Assembly (NCBI GenBank): GCA_020720385.1
Contig: DYOR01000001.1
Span: 36,170 to 91,628 of the forward strand
Source of the DNA: Rubrivivax sp.
GTDB lineage: Bacteria; Pseudomonadota; Gammaproteobacteria; Burkholderiales; Burkholderiaceae_C
Direction of reading: 5' to 3'
DNA: 55,459 nucleotides
Shown in pieces: positions 14,052 to 22,177 of the stretch. How positions within the stretch are numbered: the stretch's first letter is position 1; each line of letters opens with the position of its first letter. A program made the translations under genes and the position numbers. Below the pieces are notes generated by a model, which was not told the DNA's origin, did not search any database, and saw only the letters and a list, made by a program, of their open reading frames with translations.

Positions 14052-14333
14052 ATGAAACTGCCCCCGCAAGCCACGCTCGAGCAGGCCGCGGCCTTGGCGC
14101 AAGCGCTGCCCGCGGCGGTGGCCGACGGCAACGGCGTGCTGCGCATCGATGCCAGCGACTTGCGCAGCTTCGACAGCTCCGCCATCGCCCTGCTCATGCA
14201 GGCGCGCCGCATGGCCCAGGCGGCCGGCCGCGGCTTCGAGGTCGCCGGCGCGCCGGCCAAGCTCGCCGAGCTGGCGCGCCTGTACGGCGTGGAAGAGCTG
14301 CTCGCATTGCGCAGCGGCACGCCCGCGGCTTAG
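14052..14333 (+). CDS. mlaB: STAS-domain protein of the Mla complex
   Basis: Small cytoplasmic STAS-domain subunit (93 residues) that in characterised systems binds MlaF and stabilises the transporter. It has the STAS pattern VLRIDASDLRSFDSSAIALL, with the Ser of DSS at the conserved position. It starts 11 bases after mlaC and closes the operon order F-E-D-A-C-B. It converges on the beta-helix gene on the other strand. Confidence 0.88.
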   Translation: MKLPPQATLEQAAALAQALPAAVADGNGVLRIDASDLRSFDSSAIALLMQARRMAQAAGRGFEVAGAPAKLAELARLYGVEELLALRSGTPAA

Positions 14334-14336
14334 CCC

Positions 14337-14363
14337 TCGCGCGCCGCGGCCGCGGCGCAGCGA
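14337..14363. terminator. perfect GC palindrome between convergent genes, possible bidirectional terminator
   Basis: A perfect 18-bp palindrome (GCGCCGCGG and its complement, 14341-14358) is extended by TCGC and GCGA with one bulged base. It lies exactly in the 50-bp gap between the 3' ends of mlaB and the minus-strand beta-helix gene. There is no T-tract, so it would act as a strong hairpin rather than a classical terminator. Confidence 0.5.
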
Positions 14364-14383
14364 CCTGTTCCCGCGCCACGCCC

Positions 14384-15568
14384 TCAGGCCTGGTAGGCCC
14401 CCGGCGACCAGTGCGCCGCAGGCTCCAGCGGCCGCGTGCCCACAGGGGGCGAGAACTCCGCGACCGGTCGCAGCGACATGCCGTGCACCGCGCCGGGCTC
14501 GACGCCCCGATGGCGCAGCAAGGAGCCCATGGCCAGCGCGTAAAGCCCCGCCGCGGCGTCGCGCAGTGCCCTCGTCGGGGCCATGAAGTTGCCCTGCAGC
14601 GCGTTGGCGAGCACCGCGTCGGCGACACCCGGGCCGACGCACAGGTTGTTGACCAGACGCGTCGGCACCGGCCTGGCCGGGTCGTGCACGTGCACGAAGC
14701 GCGCCGGGCGCAGGGCCGCGTTGACCAGGGTGTTGTGGGCCATGAAGAGCCCCTGCTCGCGCTCGTCGTAGCCCTCGGCGCCGAAGGCCAGAAGGGTCGG
14801 GTTGCGCGTCGTGCGGCTTTGTCCGATGACGTTGCCGATGACGAAGGCCAGCCCGCCGTGGGGGAACTCCAGCTCGTAGGAGGCGCGGCCGCCGCTGCCG
14901 TCGACAAGCTGGTTGTAGTGCACGTGGTTTTCGCGCGCGCGCGATTTCACCAGGTGCCCCTGGTTGCCGCCGCCCAGGCGGCTGCCGCGCAGCGTGAAGC
15001 GCCGGATCTGGCCCACGTAGAGCAGGTGCGGCAGCGCGTGGTCGGGGGATGGCGCCTGGCCGAACTCGCTGTCCTCGACGACGAGCTCGGCATCGGCGAA
15101 GTTGGCCGTGAGGATGCCGTTCTGGTTGTCGAAGAAGGCGCAGCGCCGCACCACCAGGCGCCCGCGCTCGAAGCGGATGCCCGCGCCGTTGCCGTCGGGC
15201 ACGCGGGTGCCGCGGAACTCGATGTTCTCGATGCGGATGTCGCCGTCGCGCACCACCAGGATGGCCTTGCCCTCGGCGTCGCGCCCGGCGGCGTGCAGCA
15301 CCGCGCGGCCGCCCACACCACGCAGCGTGAGCCTCTTGTGCGCTATCACCGCCACCTCGCCGTGGTACGCGCCGGCCGCGAGCTCGATGATGTCGCCGTC
15401 ACTCGCCTCGCGCAGCGCCTGCACCAGGCTGCCGCCCGGCGCCAGGCGGTGCACGGCGGCAGCGGCGCGCGCGGCCGGCACCGCGGCCAAGGGGCCCGCG
15501 AGCACCGCCCCGAGAGCGACGCAGGCCGCTCGCCGGCCGCCCGGCGCCGGGGCCGGCGGCGGCTTCAC
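14384..15568 (-). CDS. secreted right-handed beta-helix protein, paralogue 1
   Basis: 394-residue exported protein of unknown function. An N-terminal signal peptide (Arg-Arg followed by a hydrophobic Ala/Leu stretch ending near AARA) precedes a parallel beta-helix with stacked coils such as RLTLRGVGG, IRIENIEFRG and LVVRRCAFFDNQNGI, as in NosD/pectate-lyase-like folds. It has no pectate-lyase catalytic signature that I can see. The start is GTG at 15568, which overlaps the zwf stop (GTGA). The C-terminus ends WSPGAYQA, nearly identical to the tail of its paralogue at 18346-19524. Substrate and location beyond export are unknown. Confidence 0.8.
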   Translation of the reverse strand: MKPPPAPAPGGRRAACVALGAVLAGPLAAVPAARAAAAVHRLAPGGSLVQALREASDGDIIELAAGAYHGEVAVIAHKRLTLRGVGGRAVLHAAGRDAEGKAILVVRDGDIRIENIEFRGTRVPDGNGAGIRFERGRLVVRRCAFFDNQNGILTANFADAELVVEDSEFGQAPSPDHALPHLLYVGQIRRFTLRGSRLGGGNQGHLVKSRARENHVHYNQLVDGSGGRASYELEFPHGGLAFVIGNVIGQSRTTRNPTLLAFGAEGYDEREQGLFMAHNTLVNAALRPARFVHVHDPARPVPTRLVNNLCVGPGVADAVLANALQGNFMAPTRALRDAAAGLYALAMGSLLRHRGVEPGAVHGMSLRPVAEFSPPVGTRPLEPAAHWSPGAYQA

Positions 15569-17037
15569 TGCTCCTCGGCCCAGGCGAAGCCGTCGCGCGC
15601 CACCAGGGCGCTGGCGGCGGCGGGGCCCCAGCTGCCGGCGGCATAGGGCCGCGGGCCCGCAGGGTCGCTCGCCCAGGCCCGCAGGACCGGCTCCACCCAG
15701 CGCCAGGCCTGCTCCTGCTCGTCGCTGCGCACGAAGAGGTTCAAGCGCCCGGCGATGGCATCGAGCAGCAGCCGCTCGTAGCCACCCACGCGCTGGCTGG
15801 CAAAGGCCTTGTCGAAATCCAGGTCCAGCGACACCGGCGAGAGCAGCTCGCTGCAGCTGCCGCCGCGCTTGGCCAGCAGGTTCAGCTCCAGGCCGTCCTC
15901 GGGCTGCAGCTTGATGACCAGGCGGTTGGCCTGCCCGCTGCCGGGAAAGATGGCGTGCGGCACGGGGCGGAAATTGACCACGATCTGGGCATCGCGCGCC
16001 CCCAGCCGCTTGCCCGTGCGCAGGTAGAAGGGCACGCCCGCCCAGCGCCAGTTCTGCACCTCGGTGCGCAGGGCGACAAAGGTCTCGCAGGCGCTCGCCG
16101 CAGGCACTTTCAGCTCCTCCAGGTAGCCCGGCACGGCCTGGCCCTCCACCGTGCCGGCGCGGTACTGGCCGCGCACCACGTCGCGCGCCACGCTCTCGGG
16201 GGTGAAGGGCTTGAGCGAGCGCAACACCTTGAGCTTCTCGTCGCGGATGGCGTCGGCATCGTTGCTCGAGGGCGGCTCCATGGCGATCATGGTGAGCAGT
16301 TGCAGTGCATGGTTCTGGACCATGTCGCGCAGCGCGCCGGTCTGGTCGTAGAAGTCGCCGCGCTTGCCCACGCCGATGCCCTCGGCCAGCGTGATCTGGA
16401 TGTTGGCGATGCTCTCGCGCCGCCACAGCGGCTCGAACAAGGCGTTGCCGAAGCGCAGCGCCATGAGGTTCTGCACCGCCGCCTTGCCCAGGTAGTGGTC
16501 GATGCGCAGCGCCTGTTCCTCGCGGAAGGCCGAGCGCACGACGCGGTTGATCTCCTGCGCGCTGGCCAGGTCGTGGCCGAGCGGCTTTTCCAGCACCACG
16601 CGCACCTGCGGGCCGTTGAGCCCGGCGCGGCCGAGTTGCTCGCAGATCACCGGGAAGAGCTGCGGGCTGGTGGCCATGAAGAACACCACCGTCTCGGCGC
16701 GGCCGCCGCTGCGGCCCTCCTCGGCCCGGGGCTCCTCGATCCAGCGCTTGACGCCCGCGAAATGCTCGGGCTGCGTGACGTCCATGCGCCGGTAATGCAG
16801 CAGCTGCGCGAAGCGCGCGAATTCCTCGTCGCTGGGGCGCTTGTCGGCGTCGACGCCGGCGAAGCGCTCGCGGATGTAGGCGCGGTACTCGTCGTCGCTG
16901 CGCTCGTCGCGCGCCAGTGCGAGCAGACGCCCCCCCGCCGGGAGCTGGCCGTGGCGGTTGGCCTGGAAGAGCGCGGGGATGAGCTTGCGCCAGGCGAGGT
17001 CGCCGGTGCCGCCAAAGACAACCAGATCGAAGGACAT
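15565..17037 (-). CDS. zwf: glucose-6-phosphate 1-dehydrogenase
   Basis: Oxidises glucose-6-phosphate to 6-phosphogluconolactone with NAD(P)+, the entry to the oxidative pentose phosphate and Entner-Doudoroff routes. The 490-residue length is normal. The N-terminal nucleotide loop is FGGTGDLAWRKL, the conserved VLEKPLGHDL stretch follows, and the catalytic-site peptide RIDHYLGK is intact. The ATG at 17037 is the only sensible start before the Rossmann strand. The stop overlaps the GTG of the downstream beta-helix gene, an unusual coupling of a cytosolic enzyme to an exported protein. Confidence 0.97.
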   Translation of the reverse strand: MSFDLVVFGGTGDLAWRKLIPALFQANRHGQLPAGGRLLALARDERSDDEYRAYIRERFAGVDADKRPSDEEFARFAQLLHYRRMDVTQPEHFAGVKRWIEEPRAEEGRSGGRAETVVFFMATSPQLFPVICEQLGRAGLNGPQVRVVLEKPLGHDLASAQEINRVVRSAFREEQALRIDHYLGKAAVQNLMALRFGNALFEPLWRRESIANIQITLAEGIGVGKRGDFYDQTGALRDMVQNHALQLLTMIAMEPPSSNDADAIRDEKLKVLRSLKPFTPESVARDVVRGQYRAGTVEGQAVPGYLEELKVPAASACETFVALRTEVQNWRWAGVPFYLRTGKRLGARDAQIVVNFRPVPHAIFPGSGQANRLVIKLQPEDGLELNLLAKRGGSCSELLSPVSLDLDFDKAFASQRVGGYERLLLDAIAGRLNLFVRSDEQEQAWRWVEPVLRAWASDPAGPRPYAAGSWGPAAASALVARDGFAWAEEQ

Positions 17038-17125
17038 TGTGCGTCCGCCTCAGTGAGGTGCTCGAGTGATGGGTTGCAGGGCGGCGCCGCCGCCGACTCC
17101 CGCGCTGCGCCCTCGGGCATTGCCC

Positions 17126-18289
17126 TCAGGCATGGGCCCGCAGCAAGGCCTGTTCGAGGTCGGCGATGAGGTCGTCGACATGCTCGATGCCCACCGACAG
17201 GCGCAGCAGATCGGCCGGCGCCGGCGTGCCCGCGCCTTCGACGCTGGCACGGTGCTCGATCAGGCTCTCCGTGCCGCCCAGCGAGGTGGCGCGCTTCCAC
17301 AACCGCGTGTTTGCGGCCACGGCCACGGCAGCCGCCTCCCCGCCCTGCGCACCCGCGGCCACGCGCAGCGAGAGCATGCCGCCGAATCCGCCCTTCATCT
17401 GGCGTGCGGCGATGTCGTGGCCACCGAAACCACGCAGCCCGGGGTAGAGCACTTCGGCAACGCGCGCGTGCCCCTGGAAGTGCTCGGCGATGCGCTGCGC
17501 CGAATCGCAGGCCGCGCGCACGCGCAAATGCAGCGTGCGCATGCCGCGCAGCAGCAGCCAGGCCTCGAACGAACCGAGCGTGCCGCCGAGCTGCGCACGC
17601 AGCTTGCGCACGCGCTGCCAGTGCTCGTTGTCGGCGCGCGTGGTCAAGGTGCCGGCGATGAGGTCGGAGTGGCCGTTGAGGTACTTGGTGGCGGCGTGCA
17701 TGACGATGTCCGCACCCAGCGCCAGGGGTTGGGTGAGCATGGGCGTGGCGACGGTGGAGTCCACCGCCAGCAGCGCGCCGGCGGCATGCACGGCCTGCGC
17801 CGTGGCAGCGATGTCGGTGAGTGTCCACAGCGGGTTGGCGGGCGTTTCCACCCACACCAGGCGCGTGCGTCCCGGCCGCAGCGCGGCCTGCAGCGCCTGC
17901 GCCGCGCTCATGTCGACGAGTTCCACCTCCAGGCCCCAGGCCGTGGCAAAGGTCGTCAGCCAGTTGCGCAGCGACCAGTACATGACCTTGGGCGCGATCA
18001 CGTGGTCGCCCGGCGCGAGCGCCTGGAAGACCGCCGTGGCCGCAGCCATGCCGCTGGCGAAGAGCAGCGTCTGCTGGCCGCCCTCGAGCGCAGTGAGCAC
18101 CGCCTCGGCCTGGTCGAAAGCCGGGTTGTCGGCGCGCGCGTAGACGCGCCCGGAGCGGTACTGGTTGTCGGCGTCGCGCAGGTAGGTGCTGGACACATGG
18201 AGCGGCGGCGTGATGGCGCGCGTGCGCTCGTCGATCCAGCCCAGGGCCTGGGCGGCAATGGTCTCGGGACGGGTGTGCTTGGGATCCAT
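17126..18289 (-). CDS. PLP-dependent Cys/Met-metabolism enzyme (cystathionine gamma-synthase/lyase type)
   Basis: 387-residue fold-type I PLP enzyme of the trans-sulfuration family. Landmarks are FASGMAAATAV, the ETPANPLW and AVDSTVATP segments, and the PLP-lysine peptide HAATKYLNGHSDLIAG, with TSLGGTESLIEHRAS near the C-terminus. These fit cystathionine gamma-synthase, cystathionine beta/gamma-lyase or methionine gamma-lyase; sequence alone does not settle which. It lies 88 bases upstream of zwf on the same strand, and no methionine-pathway gene adjoins it. Confidence 0.88.
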   Translation of the reverse strand: MDPKHTRPETIAAQALGWIDERTRAITPPLHVSSTYLRDADNQYRSGRVYARADNPAFDQAEAVLTALEGGQQTLLFASGMAAATAVFQALAPGDHVIAPKVMYWSLRNWLTTFATAWGLEVELVDMSAAQALQAALRPGRTRLVWVETPANPLWTLTDIAATAQAVHAAGALLAVDSTVATPMLTQPLALGADIVMHAATKYLNGHSDLIAGTLTTRADNEHWQRVRKLRAQLGGTLGSFEAWLLLRGMRTLHLRVRAACDSAQRIAEHFQGHARVAEVLYPGLRGFGGHDIAARQMKGGFGGMLSLRVAAGAQGGEAAAVAVAANTRLWKRATSLGGTESLIEHRASVEGAGTPAPADLLRLSVGIEHVDDLIADLEQALLRAHA

Positions 18290-18345
18290 GGGCGCGTCGC
18301 GGAGGGGGGTCGGTCCATGCTAACCCGGGAGCGCGCCGCGGGCCC

Positions 18346-19524
18346 TCAGCGCTGGTACGCCCCCGGCGTCCACCGCTCGCCCTCGTCCTTGAGCGCGCGC
18401 GTGCCCACCGGCCATTCGAACTCGGCCTGGGGCGCGAGGTCGCGCCCGGCGACACGGCGCGGGTCCACGCCGCTGCCGCGCCACACCGAACCCGGAGCAA
18501 GCTCGAAGGCGTAGGTGTCGATGTCGCGCAGCATGCCCGCCAGGGCCTGGCGGTTGCCCTCGAAGTGCCCCGGCGCGCCGAGCCAGAACACCCCCGGGCC
18601 CACGACCAGGTTGTTGATCACCTGGATGTCGGTGTCCGCCGGCAGGTGGTCCTTGAACACGCGCAGGAACCACGCCGGCATCCAGCCATGGTTGACGAAG
18701 GTGTTGTGCGCCACGTACAGCGCGTTGCGCTCCCAGGGCTGGCCGTCGGTGGCGTAGGCCAGCACCACCGGGTTCTGCGTGTCCGCCCCCTGGCCGATGA
18801 CGTTGCCGATGACGGTGGCCATGCCGCCGGCGGCGAGATCGATCTCGTAGGACGCGCCACCGCGGGTGCCGTCGTGGATGAAGTTGTAGCCGATGAAGCT
18901 CTCGCGCGCGCGCAGCTTCATCAGGTGGCCTTCGAAGCCCTGCTGGAAGCGCGTGCCGGTGACGCTGAACTTGCCGATGCGCCCGATGTTGATGAGGTGG
19001 TACAGGCCGCCCACCACCTTGGGTGCCATGCCGAAGACGCTGCTCTCGATGCGCAACTCGGCCGCGGTGTCGTTGGCCGCCAGCAGGCCATGCTCGTTGT
19101 CGAAGAAGCTGCAGTGCCGAATCGACAGCTTGCCGCCCTCCTGGCGCACGCCCGCCGCACCGCCGTCGTTGGCGCGGGCGCCGCGGAACTCCAGGTTCTC
19201 CAGCGTGACCTCGCCGCCGCGCACGACCCACAGCGCCTTGGCCTCGCGCATCTTGCCTTCGCCCTGGACCACCGCGGGCTTGCCGCCGGCCACGCCGCGC
19301 AAGGTCAGGCGCCGGTTCTCGATCACCAGGCGGCCGAGGTACTCGCCCGGCAGCAGCTCGATGGTGTCGCCGTCCCTGGCCTGTTGCAGTGCCTGGGTCA
19401 GCTCCATGGGCGTGCCCTGCGGCCCGGCCACCAGCGTCTGCTGCGCCACGGCCGCCGTGGCACCGAGCAGCGCCAGGAGCAGGGCCAGTGTCCGCCCGCA
19501 GCTTCTCGTGAGCGTCGAAGTCAT
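18346..19524 (-). CDS. secreted right-handed beta-helix protein, paralogue 2
   Basis: 392-residue exported beta-helix protein of unknown function with a clear signal peptide (TLALLLALLGATAAVAQQ). Coil repeats align along the whole length with the protein at 14384-15568: DGDTIEL, RLTLRGVAG, VTLENLEFRGAR, LSIRHCSFFDNEHG, ATVIGNVIGQ and the tail WTPGAYQR. The start is ATG 19524, from which the signal peptide begins at once; an ATG 33 bases upstream would add a Pro/Gln-rich leader. It lies downstream of gspA-gspB on the same strand with a 130-bp gap. Confidence 0.82.
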   Translation of the reverse strand: MTSTLTRSCGRTLALLLALLGATAAVAQQTLVAGPQGTPMELTQALQQARDGDTIELLPGEYLGRLVIENRRLTLRGVAGGKPAVVQGEGKMREAKALWVVRGGEVTLENLEFRGARANDGGAAGVRQEGGKLSIRHCSFFDNEHGLLAANDTAAELRIESSVFGMAPKVVGGLYHLINIGRIGKFSVTGTRFQQGFEGHLMKLRARESFIGYNFIHDGTRGGASYEIDLAAGGMATVIGNVIGQGADTQNPVVLAYATDGQPWERNALYVAHNTFVNHGWMPAWFLRVFKDHLPADTDIQVINNLVVGPGVFWLGAPGHFEGNRQALAGMLRDIDTYAFELAPGSVWRGSGVDPRRVAGRDLAPQAEFEWPVGTRALKDEGERWTPGAYQR

Positions 19525-19608
19525 GGCTTGATCGGGTTGTGGTGGTGGAGCGTGCATGAGTATCGCCTCACCGCGGCGGCCCGGCGCTTGCGCCCCTGGA
19601 CTGCGGGG

Positions 19609-19623
19609 GTGGGCAGCGCCCAC
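19609..19623 (-). terminator. hairpin after gspB, weak terminator candidate
   Basis: Perfect 6-bp stem GTGGGC / GCCCAC with a 3-nt loop in the gap between gspB and the beta-helix gene. No T-tract follows on the minus strand, so termination is uncertain. Confidence 0.3.
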
Positions 19624-19654
19624 GTCGCCGTCGCAGCGGCCCCCACCGGGGCAG

Positions 19655-20365
19655 CTACATCGGCACCTCGATGCGCATCTCGCGCCAGCGCAGCAGCACC
19701 GACTTCGGCCCGATGCGCTCGAGCACGACGCCCGGCGCGGCGGCCTCGCCCTCGCGCACCACCTGTCCGTTGACGAGCACGAAGCGCCGCGCCGCGTTCT
19801 CGCTCCAGATCGCCCCGCCCAGCGCCAGCGGGGGCAGCTCGCGGCGCAGCTCCGCACCGAGCTCGGCCAGGGGCAGCGGGCGCGCCGCCACCGGCTGAGC
19901 CGGGGCGCTGGCCGGCGCCGCGCTCGCCGCCTGCGGTCGCGGCTGGACCACCGGCGCCGAAACCACCGTCGGCCGCGTCGCCAGGTCGTTGCGGGCCGTG
20001 GCGGGCGCGCCTGGAGACGCGGGCGCGGAGGGCGGCACGCGCCCGGGCTCGGATTGCGGCACCGGCGCCGGCGCGGCTGCCTGCGCCGGCGCCGGCGCGG
20101 GTGTGGCGGCGGTGGATGGGGGCAGGGTCAGCGCCACTGCGGCCACCGGCGCACCTGGCGTGGTTGGCGCGCCGGGCACGAGCCACCACCAGGCAGCGGC
20201 CAGGCACAGGCCCAGAGCCAGGCCCGCCACTATCCACGGCGCCCAGGCGTTGCGCCGGGTCTGCCCGGAGCGATCGGCCGGCAGGGGCTGGGCATTCAGG
20301 CCCGGCACTTGCCCGCTCTCGCGTTCGGCTTGCGAGCGGCGCAGGGCATCGAGGATGTACGACAT
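19655..20365 (-). CDS. gspB: GspB-like type II secretion accessory protein
   Basis: 236-residue inner-membrane protein of the T2SSB family. The start motif MSYILDALRRSQAERE is the hallmark of GspB/ExeB. One membrane segment lies at about 44-62, then a Pro/Ala-rich periplasmic linker (about 65-165), and a C-terminal globular domain with IWSENAARRFVLVNGQ and LLRWREMRIEVPM. In characterised systems it works with GspA in placing the secretin through peptidoglycan. It begins 2 bases after gspA ends. No other gsp genes are in the window. Confidence 0.88.
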   Translation of the reverse strand: MSYILDALRRSQAERESGQVPGLNAQPLPADRSGQTRRNAWAPWIVAGLALGLCLAAAWWWLVPGAPTTPGAPVAAVALTLPPSTAATPAPAPAQAAAPAPVPQSEPGRVPPSAPASPGAPATARNDLATRPTVVSAPVVQPRPQAASAAPASAPAQPVAARPLPLAELGAELRRELPPLALGGAIWSENAARRFVLVNGQVVREGEAAAPGVVLERIGPKSVLLRWREMRIEVPM

Positions 20366-20367
20366 GA

Positions 20368-22071
20368 TCAGCGCGCGTCGTGCAGGCTGGGCTCGTCCAC
20401 GCCCGCGACCCGGTTCAACCGCATCAAGGTCATGGGCCCGGCCTGGCCATCGGGAGAAAGTCCCTGCGCCAGCTGGAAGGCAAAGACGCGCTCGCGCAGC
20501 GGCTGCGAGGGGTCGGCACCCACGGCGCTGAGCTGCCGTTCGAGCCAGGCGCGGGCGCCGGGCGCAGCGATGGCCGGCTGGCCTTCGCGCCAGCCCGGAG
20601 GCACGCGCCAGAAGGTGGCGAATTCGCCGCGCCAGGCACTCGCCAGCGCAGGCAGCGTGAGCACGAAGCGCTGGTGGCCCACCTCCAGCGTGGCGCGTTG
20701 CTCGTCGAGTGCGGCGAGCACGGCATAGACCGGCGCCGCGCCGCTACGGTACAGGGTGACGAGGCCTGGCCGCGCCAGCTGGCGCACCACCGCCAGCCCG
20801 CCCGCGGCACTGCGGAAGCACGCCAGCTGCGCCTGCGCCACCGCCGCGCAGGGCTCGCCCTCGCCGATGGCCACGTTCCAGCGCAAGGCCAGCTCACGCC
20901 ACGCCGTGGCTTGCTGTGCATGCGCCGCGGCGAGCACGGCGGACGCGTCGCCCGCCGCCGGCGGCGCGACGGCGTCGGCGACGGCGTCGGCGCCGCGGGC
21001 CCGTGCCGCGGCCGACGCGGCCGACGCTGTCGACGCGGCCGACGCTGCCGGCGGCGTGCCGGCCAGCGGCAGCGCGGCGGCTACCGACGCCGCACCGGGC
21101 GCGAGCGCCGCAGACGCCGCGACCCCCGCGGGGCGTGCGCCCTGCGCCACTGGAGCGGCCGCCTCACGCTGCTCCAGCGCGAGCAACGCAGCCCCGCCGC
21201 CGACGAGCAGCGCCAGCACCGCCAGGGCCACGCTGCGGCGTCGCCATGCCGGCGCCTCCGCGGCGCCGAAGACCTCGCGCGCCGCCTGGTCCACCGTGCG
21301 CTTGTCGACCTGGGCCCGCGCCTGCGCGTAGGCGCCGAGCATGGCGCGGTCGGCGAGCAGGTTGATGCGCCGCGGCACGCCGCCGCTGAGCTTGTAGATG
21401 CGCAGCAAGGTGGCCTTGTCGAAGGGCAGTGGCGCGTTCGGGCCGGCCACCGAGAGGCGGTGGCGGATGTACTGCCGCGTCTCGGTGAAGGACAGCGGCC
21501 CGAGGTGGTAGCGCGCGGTGACGCGCTGGGCGAGCTGCTCGAGCCCCGGCCGCGCGAGCATGTCGCGCAGCTCGGGCTGGCCGATGAGGATGATCTGCAG
21601 CAGCTTGCGTTCGGCCGTCTCCAGGTTCGTCAGCAGGCGCAGCTGCTCGAGCACGTCGGCGCTCAGCGCCTGCGCCTCGTCGATCACCAGCACCGCCTGG
21701 CGGCCCTGCGCGTGCAGGGCGAGGAGGAAGGCGTTGAGCGCGTCGACATGCGCCTTCACGCTGCCGCCGTCGGCGGGGGCGGGGATGCCGAACTCGCCGC
21801 ACACCGTCTGCAGCAGCTCGATGGCGGTGAGCTTGGGGTTGAAGACGTAGGCCACCGCGCAGCGCTCGGGCACCTGCTCGAGGAAGCAGCGGCACACGGT
21901 GGTCTTGCCCGCGCCGATCTCGCCGGTGAGCAGGACGAAGCCGCCCCCACCGCCCAGCCCGTACAACAGGTGCGCCAGCGCCTCGCGGTGCTGCTCGCTC
22001 ATGAAGAGGAAGCGGGGGTCGGGAGCGATGGAGAACGGCTCCTTGCTCAACCCGAAGAAGGTGGCGTACAT
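20368..22071 (-). CDS. gspA: GspA/ExeA-like AAA+ ATPase with peptidoglycan-binding domain
   Basis: 567-residue membrane ATPase. The cytosolic AAA domain starts at MYATFFGLSKEPFSIAPDP, with Walker A GEIGAGKTT (51-59) and Walker B AVLVIDEAQAL (about 127-137). One membrane helix lies at about 280-299, followed by a low-complexity Ala/Ser/Thr linker and a C-terminal peptidoglycan-binding fold (VFAFQLAQGLSPDGQAGPMT). This is the ExeA architecture, which senses or remodels the wall for secretin assembly. The ATG at 22071 is chosen because the conserved N-terminus starts there; 32 extra upstream residues are Pro/Arg-rich and non-conserved in style. XrtA-type ATPases share the AAA part but usually lack the wall-binding end. 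Confidence 0.88.
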   Translation of the reverse strand: MYATFFGLSKEPFSIAPDPRFLFMSEQHREALAHLLYGLGGGGGFVLLTGEIGAGKTTVCRCFLEQVPERCAVAYVFNPKLTAIELLQTVCGEFGIPAPADGGSVKAHVDALNAFLLALHAQGRQAVLVIDEAQALSADVLEQLRLLTNLETAERKLLQIILIGQPELRDMLARPGLEQLAQRVTARYHLGPLSFTETRQYIRHRLSVAGPNAPLPFDKATLLRIYKLSGGVPRRINLLADRAMLGAYAQARAQVDKRTVDQAAREVFGAAEAPAWRRRSVALAVLALLVGGGAALLALEQREAAAPVAQGARPAGVAASAALAPGAASVAAALPLAGTPPAASAASTASAASAAARARGADAVADAVAPPAAGDASAVLAAAHAQQATAWRELALRWNVAIGEGEPCAAVAQAQLACFRSAAGGLAVVRQLARPGLVTLYRSGAAPVYAVLAALDEQRATLEVGHQRFVLTLPALASAWRGEFATFWRVPPGWREGQPAIAAPGARAWLERQLSAVGADPSQPLRERVFAFQLAQGLSPDGQAGPMTLMRLNRVAGVDEPSLHDAR

Positions 22072-22177
22072 GGCGTGAGGATAACGAGGTGGCGCGCGGG
22101 GCCCCGGCGGCGCCTGTCGGCGGGGCTGCGAACACGCCTGCACCCCGCCGGTGGCGCGACGCCCCATGGCGCAGCGC

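Noticed and set aside
20991-21060. Short GCCGACGC-like tandem pattern in gspA
   Set aside because: It encodes the Ala/Ser/Thr low-complexity linker expected between the membrane helix and the wall-binding domain, so it is ordinary linker sequence.
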